Origin: CAZDBA01 sp964503615
GTDB taxonomy: Bacteria; Planctomycetota; Planctomycetia; Pirellulales; Pirellulaceae
NCBI GenBank assembly: GCA_964503615.1
Contig: CAZDBA010000006.1
Coordinates: forward strand, 1-55,866
Reading direction: 5' to 3'
DNA length: 55,866 nt
In this document: in pieces, positions 8,298 to 17,271 of the stretch
Numbering within the stretch: position 1 is the first letter of the stretch
How the letters are laid out: each line of letters starts with the position of its first letter
Made by a program: the position numbers and the translations under genes
Notes under the pieces: generated by a model
Seen by the model: only the letters and a program-made list of their open reading frames with translations
Databases searched by the model: none
Told to the model about the DNA's origin: nothing

Positions 8298-10148
8298 CTT
8301 TAATATCTTCTTCGTCTGTTCGACTATATCCTTTGTCTCTCGTTCTATCGCTTGAATCCGTTCTTCTAAATCGTTCAACTTGCCAACATCTACGGGAATA
8401 GGTGGTTTTACTGGTTTTGGATCGTTGGCCGCTCTATTACCATCTGGCTCTTTTCTCGCTTCTGAAAGGGTTTCAGCTCTTCCAAGTACGGTAATATAAA
8501 ACTCCAATTTCGAAATTTGTCCGTAGCCATCAGAAGCGGTTACCTTCAGTTTCAAGTACGTCGGTTCATTGTCGAAACCGCACGATCTACCGTAGAGACT
8601 CTGAAAAACCTGCGAAGGAGTCGTTTTCTGCTTCTTGTTGAGGTCACGCGGCTGTCCGTCTGCTTCGATCAAGTTGGTTACCTCAAGGTCTGGGCGACCG
8701 GTTTCGACATTTCGCTCCACGAATCTTTGCCAAAGCTTGGGAGTGTCGACAGAAATCTCGCCGGTAATCGTGTCGATTTCGATGCCGTCTATTTGAGTTT
8801 CCAAGTAAAAATTGACTTCGCCTTTTCCACCCACGTAAGGGACCGTAAATCGTTCAACTTGATCGGCGGAAAGCGTTTGTTTCTCTGGCCAAACTAAACA
8901 AAAAGGGTGTTGCTCCGTTTCCATTTCCAAGTCTTCCAGAGCGTAATCAAAAATCATTCCCCGATTGGCGACGACAATTTTTGAATCGGACCTCGCTGCC
9001 GGAATTTTTGAATAGTGTGGCCGTGGTCGGTCTATGCCAACGGAAAAAATCTCAATCTTCTCCTCGATTTCTTTCCCATCAAGCAGCCGAAATGTGCTCA
9101 GCACGCATGTTTCCCGCTTAGTTGTTTTGTTGGGTGTTAGCAAAACTGAATGGATGACCGGTTGCGTTGAAGAGATGAATTCCAAAACAGTGCGTTCCCC
9201 AACCTCTTGTCGTAGAGGCCTGATCTTGTACAGGAACTCTCTTCGTTCATCGTAAACTCTTCCCACAACGATTTGGCGCCCAAAGCAATACGGGTGCTCC
9301 CAATCTTTGGCCTGAGTCGGATAGCGGCTTTTTCGTGGTACGAAAACCCGATGCCTGCCAAGACCACCTTGGGCAGGCATGACGTTGGCTCGGAAATTTT
9401 CATCCTGTTCAGCAGCGATTGGGTCAAAGTTCGGTTTAGAACTTAAAGAAACAACCTGCTTTTTTTTAAGGTCATAAACCGTCTCGAGGATTTCTACTTG
9501 ATCCTTGTTCCGCCTGGCGACAGCTGTTGTCTGGTGGTGGATGCTCTGTTCTTGTTCGATTGCCAAGGTTCCTTCGCGCGTATCGAACACGGTGAAGGTT
9601 GTTGAGCCGCTTGGAGCGCTGCGGACTCCGAGTCTCCCCTCGGGCAAAACGAACAGATCGTCGGGTATCTGCGGCATTCGAAGTTTTGGACGCGGTTGCA
9701 TCGAGTCCCGATCATACACAAATAGCTCAAGCAAGGCTTTTGCGATCTCATCCCTGCTCAGCGGCGGATCTGCTTTGGCCAGATCGAAGCGGCTTCGGTT
9801 CCGTGAAAGGGAAACGAAAACCGAATCACCGATCAAGGCAACTGAGTTGGGAGTACTAGGAAAGGTTCCTTTGCTGATCACTTGTCGCTCTTGGAGGTCG
9901 ACGACTCGAACATCCCGCGCGCCGCCGTTGATGTGTGCGATCCTTGGATTCTGTTCCAAAAGTTCGGGTGTATTGCCCCAGGCAACCACATATCGTTCGT
10001 CATTTGAAATAGCCAGCCCTTGCACAAGGATATCCAGCTCGATTGGCAGATCACCCGCGACTCGTACATCATTCGCTTGCCATGCCCAGCTGGAATTGCA
10101 GATCGACAGCACAGCGCAAAAGAATAGCACGATCAGTCTGAAACTCAT
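8295..10148 (-). CDS. Secreted protein of unknown function, tandem paralogue
   Basis: 617 residues from the preferred ATG at 10148, which has GGAAG 5 nt upstream and is followed at once by a signal peptide (FRLIVLFFCAVLS...). A GTG 33 nt upstream would only add a non-conserved tail. The layout matches the downstream paralogue: a propeller-like N-terminal two-thirds with VVAWGNTPE and VRVVDLQERQV strands, a He_PIG-like element near residue 465 (GIEIDTITGEISVD), a late beta domain (YLKLKVTASDGYG) and a C-terminal coiled coil (LNDLEERIQAIERE). The two genes are 151 nt apart with a repeat in between. Role unknown; probably a periplasmic or surface ligand-binding protein. Confidence 0.7.
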   Translation of the reverse strand: MSFRLIVLFFCAVLSICNSSWAWQANDVRVAGDLPIELDILVQGLAISNDERYVVAWGNTPELLEQNPRIAHINGGARDVRVVDLQERQVISKGTFPSTPNSVALIGDSVFVSLSRNRSRFDLAKADPPLSRDEIAKALLELFVYDRDSMQPRPKLRMPQIPDDLFVLPEGRLGVRSAPSGSTTFTVFDTREGTLAIEQEQSIHHQTTAVARRNKDQVEILETVYDLKKKQVVSLSSKPNFDPIAAEQDENFRANVMPAQGGLGRHRVFVPRKSRYPTQAKDWEHPYCFGRQIVVGRVYDERREFLYKIRPLRQEVGERTVLEFISSTQPVIHSVLLTPNKTTKRETCVLSTFRLLDGKEIEEKIEIFSVGIDRPRPHYSKIPAARSDSKIVVANRGMIFDYALEDLEMETEQHPFCLVWPEKQTLSADQVERFTVPYVGGKGEVNFYLETQIDGIEIDTITGEISVDTPKLWQRFVERNVETGRPDLEVTNLIEADGQPRDLNKKQKTTPSQVFQSLYGRSCGFDNEPTYLKLKVTASDGYGQISKLEFYITVLGRAETLSEARKEPDGNRAANDPKPVKPPIPVDVGKLNDLEERIQAIERETKDIVEQTKKILK

Positions 10149-10382
10149 GAATCTTCCATCGCTGAGATAATCTTTTTTCACTTAACGTTCGCTTTTCGCA
10201 TATCGGTTCAGGGGTCTTTCCGATGTGTCTATTGTAACCGTTGTCCGCCAAATCATCTATTCATTTTCGCCGGCCATACAACTTAAGCGCTCAATTTTAG
10301 AAGAAGTAAAGTGCGAGCAAGTTCTATTGTTAATTTCGATAGCGATGCAACTTACATTTCGAATCAAAACAACTTGTGGTAT

Positions 10383-10411
10383 TTGAAAGCCAATTGCACG
10401 CTGGACATATA
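10383..10411 (+). promoter_or_regulatory. Candidate sigma-70-like promoter for the Gfo/Idh/MocA gene
   Basis: TTGAAA (10383-10388), a 17-nt spacer and CATATA (10406-10411) lie about 77 nt before the ATG, in an AT-rich stretch. This is a motif match only. The remaining upstream region from 10149 holds no gene that I can support. Confidence 0.3.
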
Positions 10412-10487
10412 TAAAAATCGTGTTTAGGCTGCCAGTCTTTGCTTAACGAATAACGAAAAAGCCCTTTCCCCTATCAAGAGAATTCCA

Positions 10488-11945
10488 ATGAAGCTTAGTC
10501 GACGAACGTTTGTTAAATCGACCGCATTGGCAGCAAGTGCTATGGCCATGCCGGCACTTTCCTACGGTCGTGTTATGGGCACCAACGACAAAGTCCGAGC
10601 AGCCGTAGTAGGGCTGAACAGTCGGGGCAAAAGTCACATCCTTGGAATGGGAAACAATCTGGTAGCCGTTTGTGACTGTGACGAGAAAGTCCTTGGTGAG
10701 CAAGCGGAGCCCTTGGACGTTCAGAAATTTAAGGACTATCGAAAACTTTGTGACAGTAACGAAATCGACGCGATCACCATCGCGACACCGAACCATACCC
10801 ATTCGCTGATCGCAATCCAGGCGTTGATGTCTGGAAAAGACGTTTACTGCGAAAAGCCTGTTTCACACAACGTTTGGGAAGGCCGTCAGTTGGTCGAGTG
10901 CGTTGCTCGCCACAAGCGGATTTGCCAAAGCGGTACACAATCTCGTTCCAGTACCGCGCTACAATCGGCAGTCGCTGCGGTTCAAGCCGGGAAGTTCGGG
11001 GAAATCCAATACGCGTTAGGAACGTGTTACAAGCCCCGGCTCAGCATCGGCAAGCTCGATAAACCACTGGAGATTCCTAAAACGATCGACTATGACCTTT
11101 GGTGTGGTCCGGCTGAGAAACGAGATTTGTTCCGACCGAAGTTTCATTACGACTGGCACTGGGACTTTAACACCGGCAACGGCGATATGGGAAACCAGGG
11201 GATTCACCAGATGGATATTGCACGTTGGTTTTTAGGGTGCGACACGATCTCGCCGCGTGTGATAAGCATCGGAGGACGATTGGGCTACAAAGACGCAGCC
11301 GACACACCGAACTCACAAACGGTTATCCACGACTACCCCGACGCGCCACTGATCTTTGAGACTCGTGGTTTGCCCAAGTCGAAAAAATTCCAAGACCGTT
11401 CTGCTTGGTCAAAAAACATGGACAGGTACCGTGGATCGAAAATCGGTGTCATTGTCCAATGCGAAAACGCATACGTCGTGTGTTCCAACAGTTACAACAA
11501 GGTGTCTGCGTTCGACAATGATGGTAATCAGATCCAGGAATGGTCTGGCACTGACAACCATTTCGCGAACTTTCTAGAAGCGGTCGAAGCCCAGGATAGC
11601 TCGCTCCTCAATGCCCCAATCGTCGAAGGTCATATTTCAAGCGCATTGTGCCATACTGGTGGTATCTCACATCGATTGGGTGAAAAAACAACCAGCGATG
11701 AGATCAAGGCCGCCTTAGAGAATGAAGGCGATTATTTCAAAGACTCCTATGATCGACTTGCTAAACACCTGAAAGCAAACGGTATCGACATCGATACCGA
11801 AAAAGCTCTTACATTGGGTGCCGAGCTTAACTTCGATATTGAAACCGAAGGGGTCGTTGACAATGACCAAGCAAGCCAGCTAATGGCTCGCAAAGGCCGA
11901 GTCGGTTTCGAAATCCCGGACATGACAATGAAGTCAGCTGGATAA
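10488..11945 (+). CDS. Tat-exported Gfo/Idh/MocA family oxidoreductase
   Basis: 485 residues. The N-terminus SRRTFVK followed by an Ala-rich hydrophobic stretch is a twin-arginine signal, so the enzyme should be folded with its cofactor in the cytoplasm and then exported. Residues about 38-160 form the NAD(P)-binding Rossmann domain (AAVVGLNSRGKSHI) and include the family's EKP motif (VYCEKPVSHN) with the conserved Lys. The C-terminal alpha/beta substrate domain follows, with DMGNQGIHQMDIARW. Family members oxidise or epimerise sugars, inositols and related polyols. Planctomycetes have many exported copies, usually of unknown substrate. It is monocistronic and converges on the adenine deaminase gene, 37 nt away. 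Confidence 0.88.
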   Translation: MKLSRRTFVKSTALAASAMAMPALSYGRVMGTNDKVRAAVVGLNSRGKSHILGMGNNLVAVCDCDEKVLGEQAEPLDVQKFKDYRKLCDSNEIDAITIATPNHTHSLIAIQALMSGKDVYCEKPVSHNVWEGRQLVECVARHKRICQSGTQSRSSTALQSAVAAVQAGKFGEIQYALGTCYKPRLSIGKLDKPLEIPKTIDYDLWCGPAEKRDLFRPKFHYDWHWDFNTGNGDMGNQGIHQMDIARWFLGCDTISPRVISIGGRLGYKDAADTPNSQTVIHDYPDAPLIFETRGLPKSKKFQDRSAWSKNMDRYRGSKIGVIVQCENAYVVCSNSYNKVSAFDNDGNQIQEWSGTDNHFANFLEAVEAQDSSLLNAPIVEGHISSALCHTGGISHRLGEKTTSDEIKAALENEGDYFKDSYDRLAKHLKANGIDIDTEKALTLGAELNFDIETEGVVDNDQASQLMARKGRVGFEIPDMTMKSAG

Positions 11946-11982
11946 GTTGGTGCAGGTTCGCATACCTTCGATTAATGAGTTT

Positions 11983-13647
11983 CTACGAATTGGGATCCAG
12001 CCCTTGGTCGAGTTCTAAGAATACCGATGTGAACTCAAACTTGTCTCCATCGAAGAGCCCCTTGTCGCTGATCTTTAGTGAAGGGATCACCAGTAGCGCC
12101 ATGAACGATAGCGTCATGTAGGGGGCTCGGAGCGTTGAGCCCATCGCTTTAACCTGTCGGTCCAATCGCTCATAGCGCTCAGCGACCCACTGGCAGGACT
12201 TGGTGGACATCAATCCGGCCACTGGCAGCGGCAGGACTTCCGTTTGACCATTCGCAGCCACGGACAAGCCGCCTTTTTCGGCAATCACTGCGTTGATCGC
12301 GGCAGTTAGATCGCTGTCGTTGGTTCCTACTGCGACCACGTTGTGTGAATCGTGAGCCACTGAAGATGCGAACGCCCCCGACTTGAGCTCAAAGCCACGC
12401 ACAAAAGCGATCGCGGGTTCGGCGGGACCGTACCGATTGATAACCACAATCTTTAAAATGTCACGTTCCACGTCCGAAACAGCTAAACCATTTTCAATTT
12501 TACACGCTGCAACTGCTTGCTTGGTGATCAACTGACCATCCATGGCATCGATCAATCTCAGTTGGGTGCCAGTTGCTGGTAAGGCCAGACCTTCCTCATC
12601 GATTGGATCGGCCACAAAGTTATTGATCGTTTCCGAATTGGTGGCAGGCATCAAGCATTGACCTTGGTCCGCTACCTTGACGCCGTCCAACCACGTTTCA
12701 AGCACGCGAAATTTTTTCAAGTCTTCGACCAAAATGAAATCGGCCGGATCACCTTCGCGAAGCAAACCGACTGGCAAGCCATAGTGTTCAACCGGATTCA
12801 AGCAGGCGACTCGCAAGACGTTCATCAGTTCACGCCCATCGGCGACGGCTCGGGCGGCCAGTTGATTGATATGTCCCAATAGAAATTCATCAGGATGCTT
12901 GTCATCGCTACAAAGCATGACTTGATCGGGATGGGAATCGATCAAGGACTCGAGGGCACCATAGTTGCGCGCCGCCGAGCCTTCGCGGATGGCGATTTTG
13001 CAACCCACCGCGAGCTTGTCGAGTGCTTCTTCTAACGAAAAACACTCGTGATCGGTCGTAATTCCGGCTGAAACATATTTCGCCGCCCGTTCACCACGTA
13101 AACCGGGTGCGTGACCATCAACCGGTTTGTTGCGTTGGATCGCGGCTTGGATCTTTGCCATTACTTCCGGCGAACGATTAAGTACGCCCGGGAAATCCAT
13201 TACTTCGCTCAGGTAGCCGATTCTTGGATCGTCCAACAAACGAGTCACCGCCGCCACATCGAGTTTTGCTCCGGCGGTTTCAAACGCGGTGGCAGGCACA
13301 CAGGAAGGCGCACCAAAGCAGAACTTGAAATTCGTTTGAGCCGCATTGCGAAGCATCAGCTCGACGCCTTGGAAGCCGCAAACATTTGCGATTTCATGGG
13401 GATCGGAAACCGTGGCTACCGTTCCATGGGTGACAGCGATTCGAGCAAACTGATCCGGCAGCAGCATCGAGCTTTCGACATGAATGTGCGCATCGACAAA
13501 GCCAGGCATCAGGTAGGAACCCTCAGGATCAACCGCTTGATCGAGCCGGACGATTTTTTCGATCACTCCATCAGCAACCGCGACGCTGGCTGGATAAATT
13601 TGGCCTGAATGAATGTCGACAAGGTTATGAGTTAGGATATTCTGCAT
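11983..13647 (-). CDS. ade: Adenine deaminase
   Basis: Deaminates adenine to hypoxanthine and ammonia in purine salvage, in the cytosol. The 554 residues fit the family (about 570-590). Metal-ligand and family motifs are present: GFVDAHIHVESS, HGTVATVSDPHEIANVCG, ITTDHECFSLEEA, KIAIREGSAARN and LCSDDKHPDEFL, plus the C-terminal domain with the HDSHNVVAVG motif. It lies alone between unrelated genes, so no operon context. The ATG start gives the usual N-terminus (NILTHNLVDIHSGQI). The roughly 310-bp upstream region (13648-13956) holds no gene I recognise. Confidence 0.93.
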   Translation of the reverse strand: MQNILTHNLVDIHSGQIYPASVAVADGVIEKIVRLDQAVDPEGSYLMPGFVDAHIHVESSMLLPDQFARIAVTHGTVATVSDPHEIANVCGFQGVELMLRNAAQTNFKFCFGAPSCVPATAFETAGAKLDVAAVTRLLDDPRIGYLSEVMDFPGVLNRSPEVMAKIQAAIQRNKPVDGHAPGLRGERAAKYVSAGITTDHECFSLEEALDKLAVGCKIAIREGSAARNYGALESLIDSHPDQVMLCSDDKHPDEFLLGHINQLAARAVADGRELMNVLRVACLNPVEHYGLPVGLLREGDPADFILVEDLKKFRVLETWLDGVKVADQGQCLMPATNSETINNFVADPIDEEGLALPATGTQLRLIDAMDGQLITKQAVAACKIENGLAVSDVERDILKIVVINRYGPAEPAIAFVRGFELKSGAFASSVAHDSHNVVAVGTNDSDLTAAINAVIAEKGGLSVAANGQTEVLPLPVAGLMSTKSCQWVAERYERLDRQVKAMGSTLRAPYMTLSFMALLVIPSLKISDKGLFDGDKFEFTSVFLELDQGLDPNS

Positions 13648-13956
13648 GCCCTATCAAAACATAAATTGGCATAGAAATCACCCCACGCGACTAGGAGTGG
13701 GCATGTTTCCCAGTTCGGCAGGGTGTCGAACTATTACACCGGCTAAACGGGGACTTGCGTTACCTGTATTGAGCGGTGGGTAGGTGGCCGAAATCGAATT
13801 TTAAGATAATTTCTTCCCCTAACCCAATTCGCGGTGTTGAACGTATAAACTTACGAACGGTTTGCTAAGCGCTTGTTGAAAAGCTGACAATTGGACTGCG
13901 CGATAAACTATTGAATCAGAACTAGCCCGACCATTTAAAAATTCAGGATTCACAAC

Positions 13957-15969
13957 ATGTCACATAACCGAGCCACCATTTACTCGAACGGGATCGCGGA
14001 ACTCCATCGAGTATTTTCCGTCTCCAAAAAAGGAGAAACGAAGATCTCGATCCCTGTGCGACAACAACATCTGGCAGATGTTCTAGCTTCGCTAACGATT
14101 TCCGGCAAAGTTAAAATCGACTCACCTCCCAGTTACCAACCTGCGAATGTGGACGATGGTAATCTTCATATCGACACGCAAAACGCACTGATTAGTATTG
14201 CCAGCCAACTCGCTGGGGCGAATGTTACCGTATTTCAAAACGAAACCGAGCATGTGGGACGGCTTATTGGGCATCAGGATCAAACCGTTGCACTTAAAAA
14301 GGGCGAGAGCGTTCGGGAAAAGCACTTGGTAGTTATGGTCGATAACGCTATTCGTCGCATCCCGCTCAAGGAAGTCAACTCAGTTCAATTTACAGACCCC
14401 GTGATTCAGGCTGAAATCGATAAGGCGCTCAGCCGAAAGCTGAGGGATATAAAACCCAATAGCACCTTTGTTGATTTGGGATTGAGTACTTCGGAAAGCT
14501 CCACCGAAGCGATCGTTCAATACACGATTCCTGCCGCTGCATGGAAAATTTCCTATCGGATTATCTTGTTGGAAAATAAGAAAATCGAATTCCATGGCCA
14601 TGCAATTGTCGACAACAACACCGACGAAGACTGGAAAGATTTTGTTATCGCTGTTGTGATGGGGCAGCCGATCACGTTCACTAGCGATTTGGCAGACAGC
14701 AAAACACCTCACCGCAGTCATGTAAATATCGTTCAAGACTCTGCGATAGGAGCGGTTGAAGTTGAAGAAATGATGATGGATCGTGTCATGATGGCTGCTG
14801 GGGGCGGCGCGGGTGGAGAAAGCGCAGACGCAGAAGTAATGCGCATACTTAGAGAGTCAGAACTTAGAGAGTTAGACCGCGCGAAAATGCGCAAACGTAA
14901 GGCGCCTCGTCCAGCGAAACCTGCTGCCATCGAAACCGCTGACGTTACAGAAACCGGCGACTTTTGCATTTTCGAATCGGCTTATCCTGTTTCTATCGAT
15001 GCTCGCCGCAGCGCGGTGATCCCAGTTTTTCAAACCGAGCTGGATAACTCGAACGCGGTTCTTCACTACAAACAAGAAAACCATCCGGATCGACCCTACC
15101 GAGCGATTCGTTTTCTGAATTCACTGGACCACTCGCTTGGGCGAGGAATCTGTACCGTTTTTGACGAAGCGACCTACGCGGGTAGTTGTATTGTTCCCGC
15201 GATGAAAGAAGGCGAAGACGCGTTGCTACCGCATGCTCTGGAGATGGGAGTTAAAGTCAAACAGAAAGTCGTTCCGACCAAATCCAGACGGATCGGGATC
15301 CGGGTCAGTGACGGTGTTGCGGTTGAGAGTCACCACAATCAATCTCAGACCGAGTATCAGATTCGCAGCAGTTCAGAATCTACGATGCCGATGGTTCTGG
15401 ATCATAACTGTGTATTAGCGGATAGCAAAATCGAATGCTGTTTGCTTCGCCCGAACGGTGAGCCGGTAACTTTAGAAACGGGCGAACTAAGTCAAGGCCG
15501 GCGAATCGAATTCGATTTGCAAGCCAAAGACGAAGTGGTGATCAGTATCTCAGAAACCAAAGTTCGTAAGTCTCAAGTGCGATTGATAGAGAACACGCCT
15601 CATCAAGATCTGAGAGTGACTTGGCTTTACGAAAATTTTGTCGATGCTGACTCGACAGTTGTCGATAATCCGAACGTTAAACAATGTGTCGAATTGCAGC
15701 GGACGCTGGATGAAGTTAACCAACAAATTTCTCATGCCCAAAACGAAATCAGTCGTTTAACGCAACGTCAGGAGCGGCTGCGAAAAAATATTCAGTCGGG
15801 TGGCGGGGAGCAAACGTTGCTTCGGTGGCAAAATGATCTGGGAAAAGCGGAAGACGCGATTGTTCAACTGGAGGAACAAAGGACCCCCGAATTAATAAAG
15901 CAGCGAGATGACATTCGTGAAGAATTGTTCAGTGCACTCCGAACGTTGACGTTGGATTGGGCAGAGTAA
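13957..15969 (+). CDS. DUF4139-like protein with C-terminal coiled coil
   Basis: 670 residues, no signal peptide. The N-terminal third (residues 1-120) resembles the DUF4140/'MuiA-like' beta region, and the middle to late part resembles DUF4139 (GLSTSESSTEAIVQYTIPAAAWKISYRI... VDNNTDEDWKDF), a beta-rich domain of unknown function. Residues about 265-325 are a low-complexity insert rich in Met, Gly, Glu, Arg and Lys. Residues about 575-655 form a long coiled coil. It is followed after 22 nt by the YkgJ-like gene, so the two may be co-transcribed. The start is the first ATG and has no clear RBS. Biochemical role unknown. Confidence 0.7.
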   Translation: MSHNRATIYSNGIAELHRVFSVSKKGETKISIPVRQQHLADVLASLTISGKVKIDSPPSYQPANVDDGNLHIDTQNALISIASQLAGANVTVFQNETEHVGRLIGHQDQTVALKKGESVREKHLVVMVDNAIRRIPLKEVNSVQFTDPVIQAEIDKALSRKLRDIKPNSTFVDLGLSTSESSTEAIVQYTIPAAAWKISYRIILLENKKIEFHGHAIVDNNTDEDWKDFVIAVVMGQPITFTSDLADSKTPHRSHVNIVQDSAIGAVEVEEMMMDRVMMAAGGGAGGESADAEVMRILRESELRELDRAKMRKRKAPRPAKPAAIETADVTETGDFCIFESAYPVSIDARRSAVIPVFQTELDNSNAVLHYKQENHPDRPYRAIRFLNSLDHSLGRGICTVFDEATYAGSCIVPAMKEGEDALLPHALEMGVKVKQKVVPTKSRRIGIRVSDGVAVESHHNQSQTEYQIRSSSESTMPMVLDHNCVLADSKIECCLLRPNGEPVTLETGELSQGRRIEFDLQAKDEVVISISETKVRKSQVRLIENTPHQDLRVTWLYENFVDADSTVVDNPNVKQCVELQRTLDEVNQQISHAQNEISRLTQRQERLRKNIQSGGGEQTLLRWQNDLGKAEDAIVQLEEQRTPELIKQRDDIREELFSALRTLTLDWAE

Positions 15970-15991
15970 GCGGGCGACTTGTAGTAGAACG

Positions 15992-16429
15992 ATGACCGAT
16001 CTGAATCAAAATCACGGTGCCGACTCGCGGCCGAAGATAGCCTTGCCCGTACTCGATTGCCATGGCTGCGGTGTGTGTTGTTTGCACATGGGCTATCCAG
16101 CCTTTAACCTGTCGAATCAACAATTGGAAAAGGTTGCGTTGGGTGAAAAACTGAGCGCGACCGAAATCGAAGAGTTGGGCCCTGCGGCAAGTGCCGATTT
16201 GACGCGTTGGGAACAAATGCCAGAAGAACTTCGCGCCGATTTGTTGGAAACGATCTTGGCTTATACACCTCCGGCCAAAGGTGAGTTGGACCAAGCTTGC
16301 ATCTGGTTGCACCCGGACACGCGACTTTGTATGCACCACAAAAGTCGCCCGCAAGTCTGTCGAGATTTTGAAATCGGCTGCCAACAATGTCTGGACTGGC
16401 GTTCGCATTACCACGAGGAGGTTTTATAA
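15992..16429 (+). CDS. YkgJ-family cysteine-cluster protein
   Basis: 145 residues. The signature is the eight-cysteine arrangement CHGCGVCC near residues 27-34 and CIWL...CMHH...CRDFEIGCQQC at the C-terminus. It binds Zn or an Fe-S cluster in this family (formerly called UPF0153/YkgJ), and its biochemical role is not established. Cytosolic by sequence. It sits 22 nt after the DUF4139-like gene and 1 nt before the next ORF, so the three probably form one transcript. Confidence 0.85.
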   Translation: MTDLNQNHGADSRPKIALPVLDCHGCGVCCLHMGYPAFNLSNQQLEKVALGEKLSATEIEELGPAASADLTRWEQMPEELRADLLETILAYTPPAKGELDQACIWLHPDTRLCMHHKSRPQVCRDFEIGCQQCLDWRSHYHEEVL

Positions 16430-16430
16430 A

Positions 16431-16937
16431 ATGGAAAAGCCTCTCGAATGTTGCCACTCTCGAGGAAGAATCGTTCGCTTGTTGCTCCTTAATTGTGTAA
16501 TGGTGAGTGCTTGCCTTTTCTGTACAACTTTGAATAAATGGAGTGCAGTGATTATCGGTTGGTTCGGTGTTGTTTTTTTTGGTTGGGCGTTCGTTGTGCT
16601 TTTTCGGAATCTGGTTAGGGCTGGTGAGCCGTCAATCGTTTTTGATTACGAGGGAATTACTGATCGGCAAACTGGATTTGGATTCATCCCCTGGCAGGAC
16701 GTGACGAAAATTGTCACTCATTCAGTACACGGAACCCAAATGCTGGGAGTTTACGTGTCGAATTTTGACCACTATCTATCGCGTGTCTCTTCAGCTCGGA
16801 AAGCGGGTGTCGCAACGAACGTAAAACTTGGTTTTGCTCCCATCACACTTGCTTTTGTCGGGCTTAAGCCAGGTATAAAAGAAGCGTTGCACTATATCGA
16901 ACGGCTACAGCATGCCTCATTGCGCGAAGCAGAGTGA
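16431..16937 (+). CDS. Small membrane protein, STM3941-like
   Basis: 168 residues from the ATG at 16431. GAGGAGG ends 9 nt upstream and is embedded in the last codons of the YkgJ-like gene, which decides this start over an upstream one that overlaps in another frame. Two adjacent hydrophobic segments (about 18-38 and 42-62) should form a helical hairpin in the membrane. A soluble part with EPSIVFDYEGITDR and GFIPWQDVTKI follows, similar to the STM3941-type family of unknown function. Translational coupling with the YkgJ-like gene is likely. Confidence 0.7.
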   Translation: MEKPLECCHSRGRIVRLLLLNCVMVSACLFCTTLNKWSAVIIGWFGVVFFGWAFVVLFRNLVRAGEPSIVFDYEGITDRQTGFGFIPWQDVTKIVTHSVHGTQMLGVYVSNFDHYLSRVSSARKAGVATNVKLGFAPITLAFVGLKPGIKEALHYIERLQHASLREAE

Positions 16938-17271
16938 GCGTTTATTGCGATTTGACTTTTATTGGCAATGAGTCAAAAACGAGGCGTAGAATTGCAATAA
17001 CGCTGCAATTGTTCCAGTTGTCGTAGGATCTGTGCCATTGAATTCGAATCGCACGTATGTAGAAGTTAGTGTATAATTTGGAACTGTACTTTCCAGGTTT
17101 TTTCCAGAGTACCAGCCCCGCCATTAACTTTTCTATTTCCCAACTAATCGCCGACGACCCAAAAGTAGTTTGGATGTTGCCAACGCGATGCGATTGGTTT
17201 AATGATGCTTCTTTTTAATTAGCGAAAGAGCCGTTTCAACCTAAGTGCTTTTCAAGGAATTCAAAATTCAG
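16938..17271. other. Intergenic region without recognised gene
   Basis: About 330 bp before the sulfatase. I see no credible ORF, terminator hairpin or RNA gene. It presumably contains the sulfatase promoter. Confidence 0.4.
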
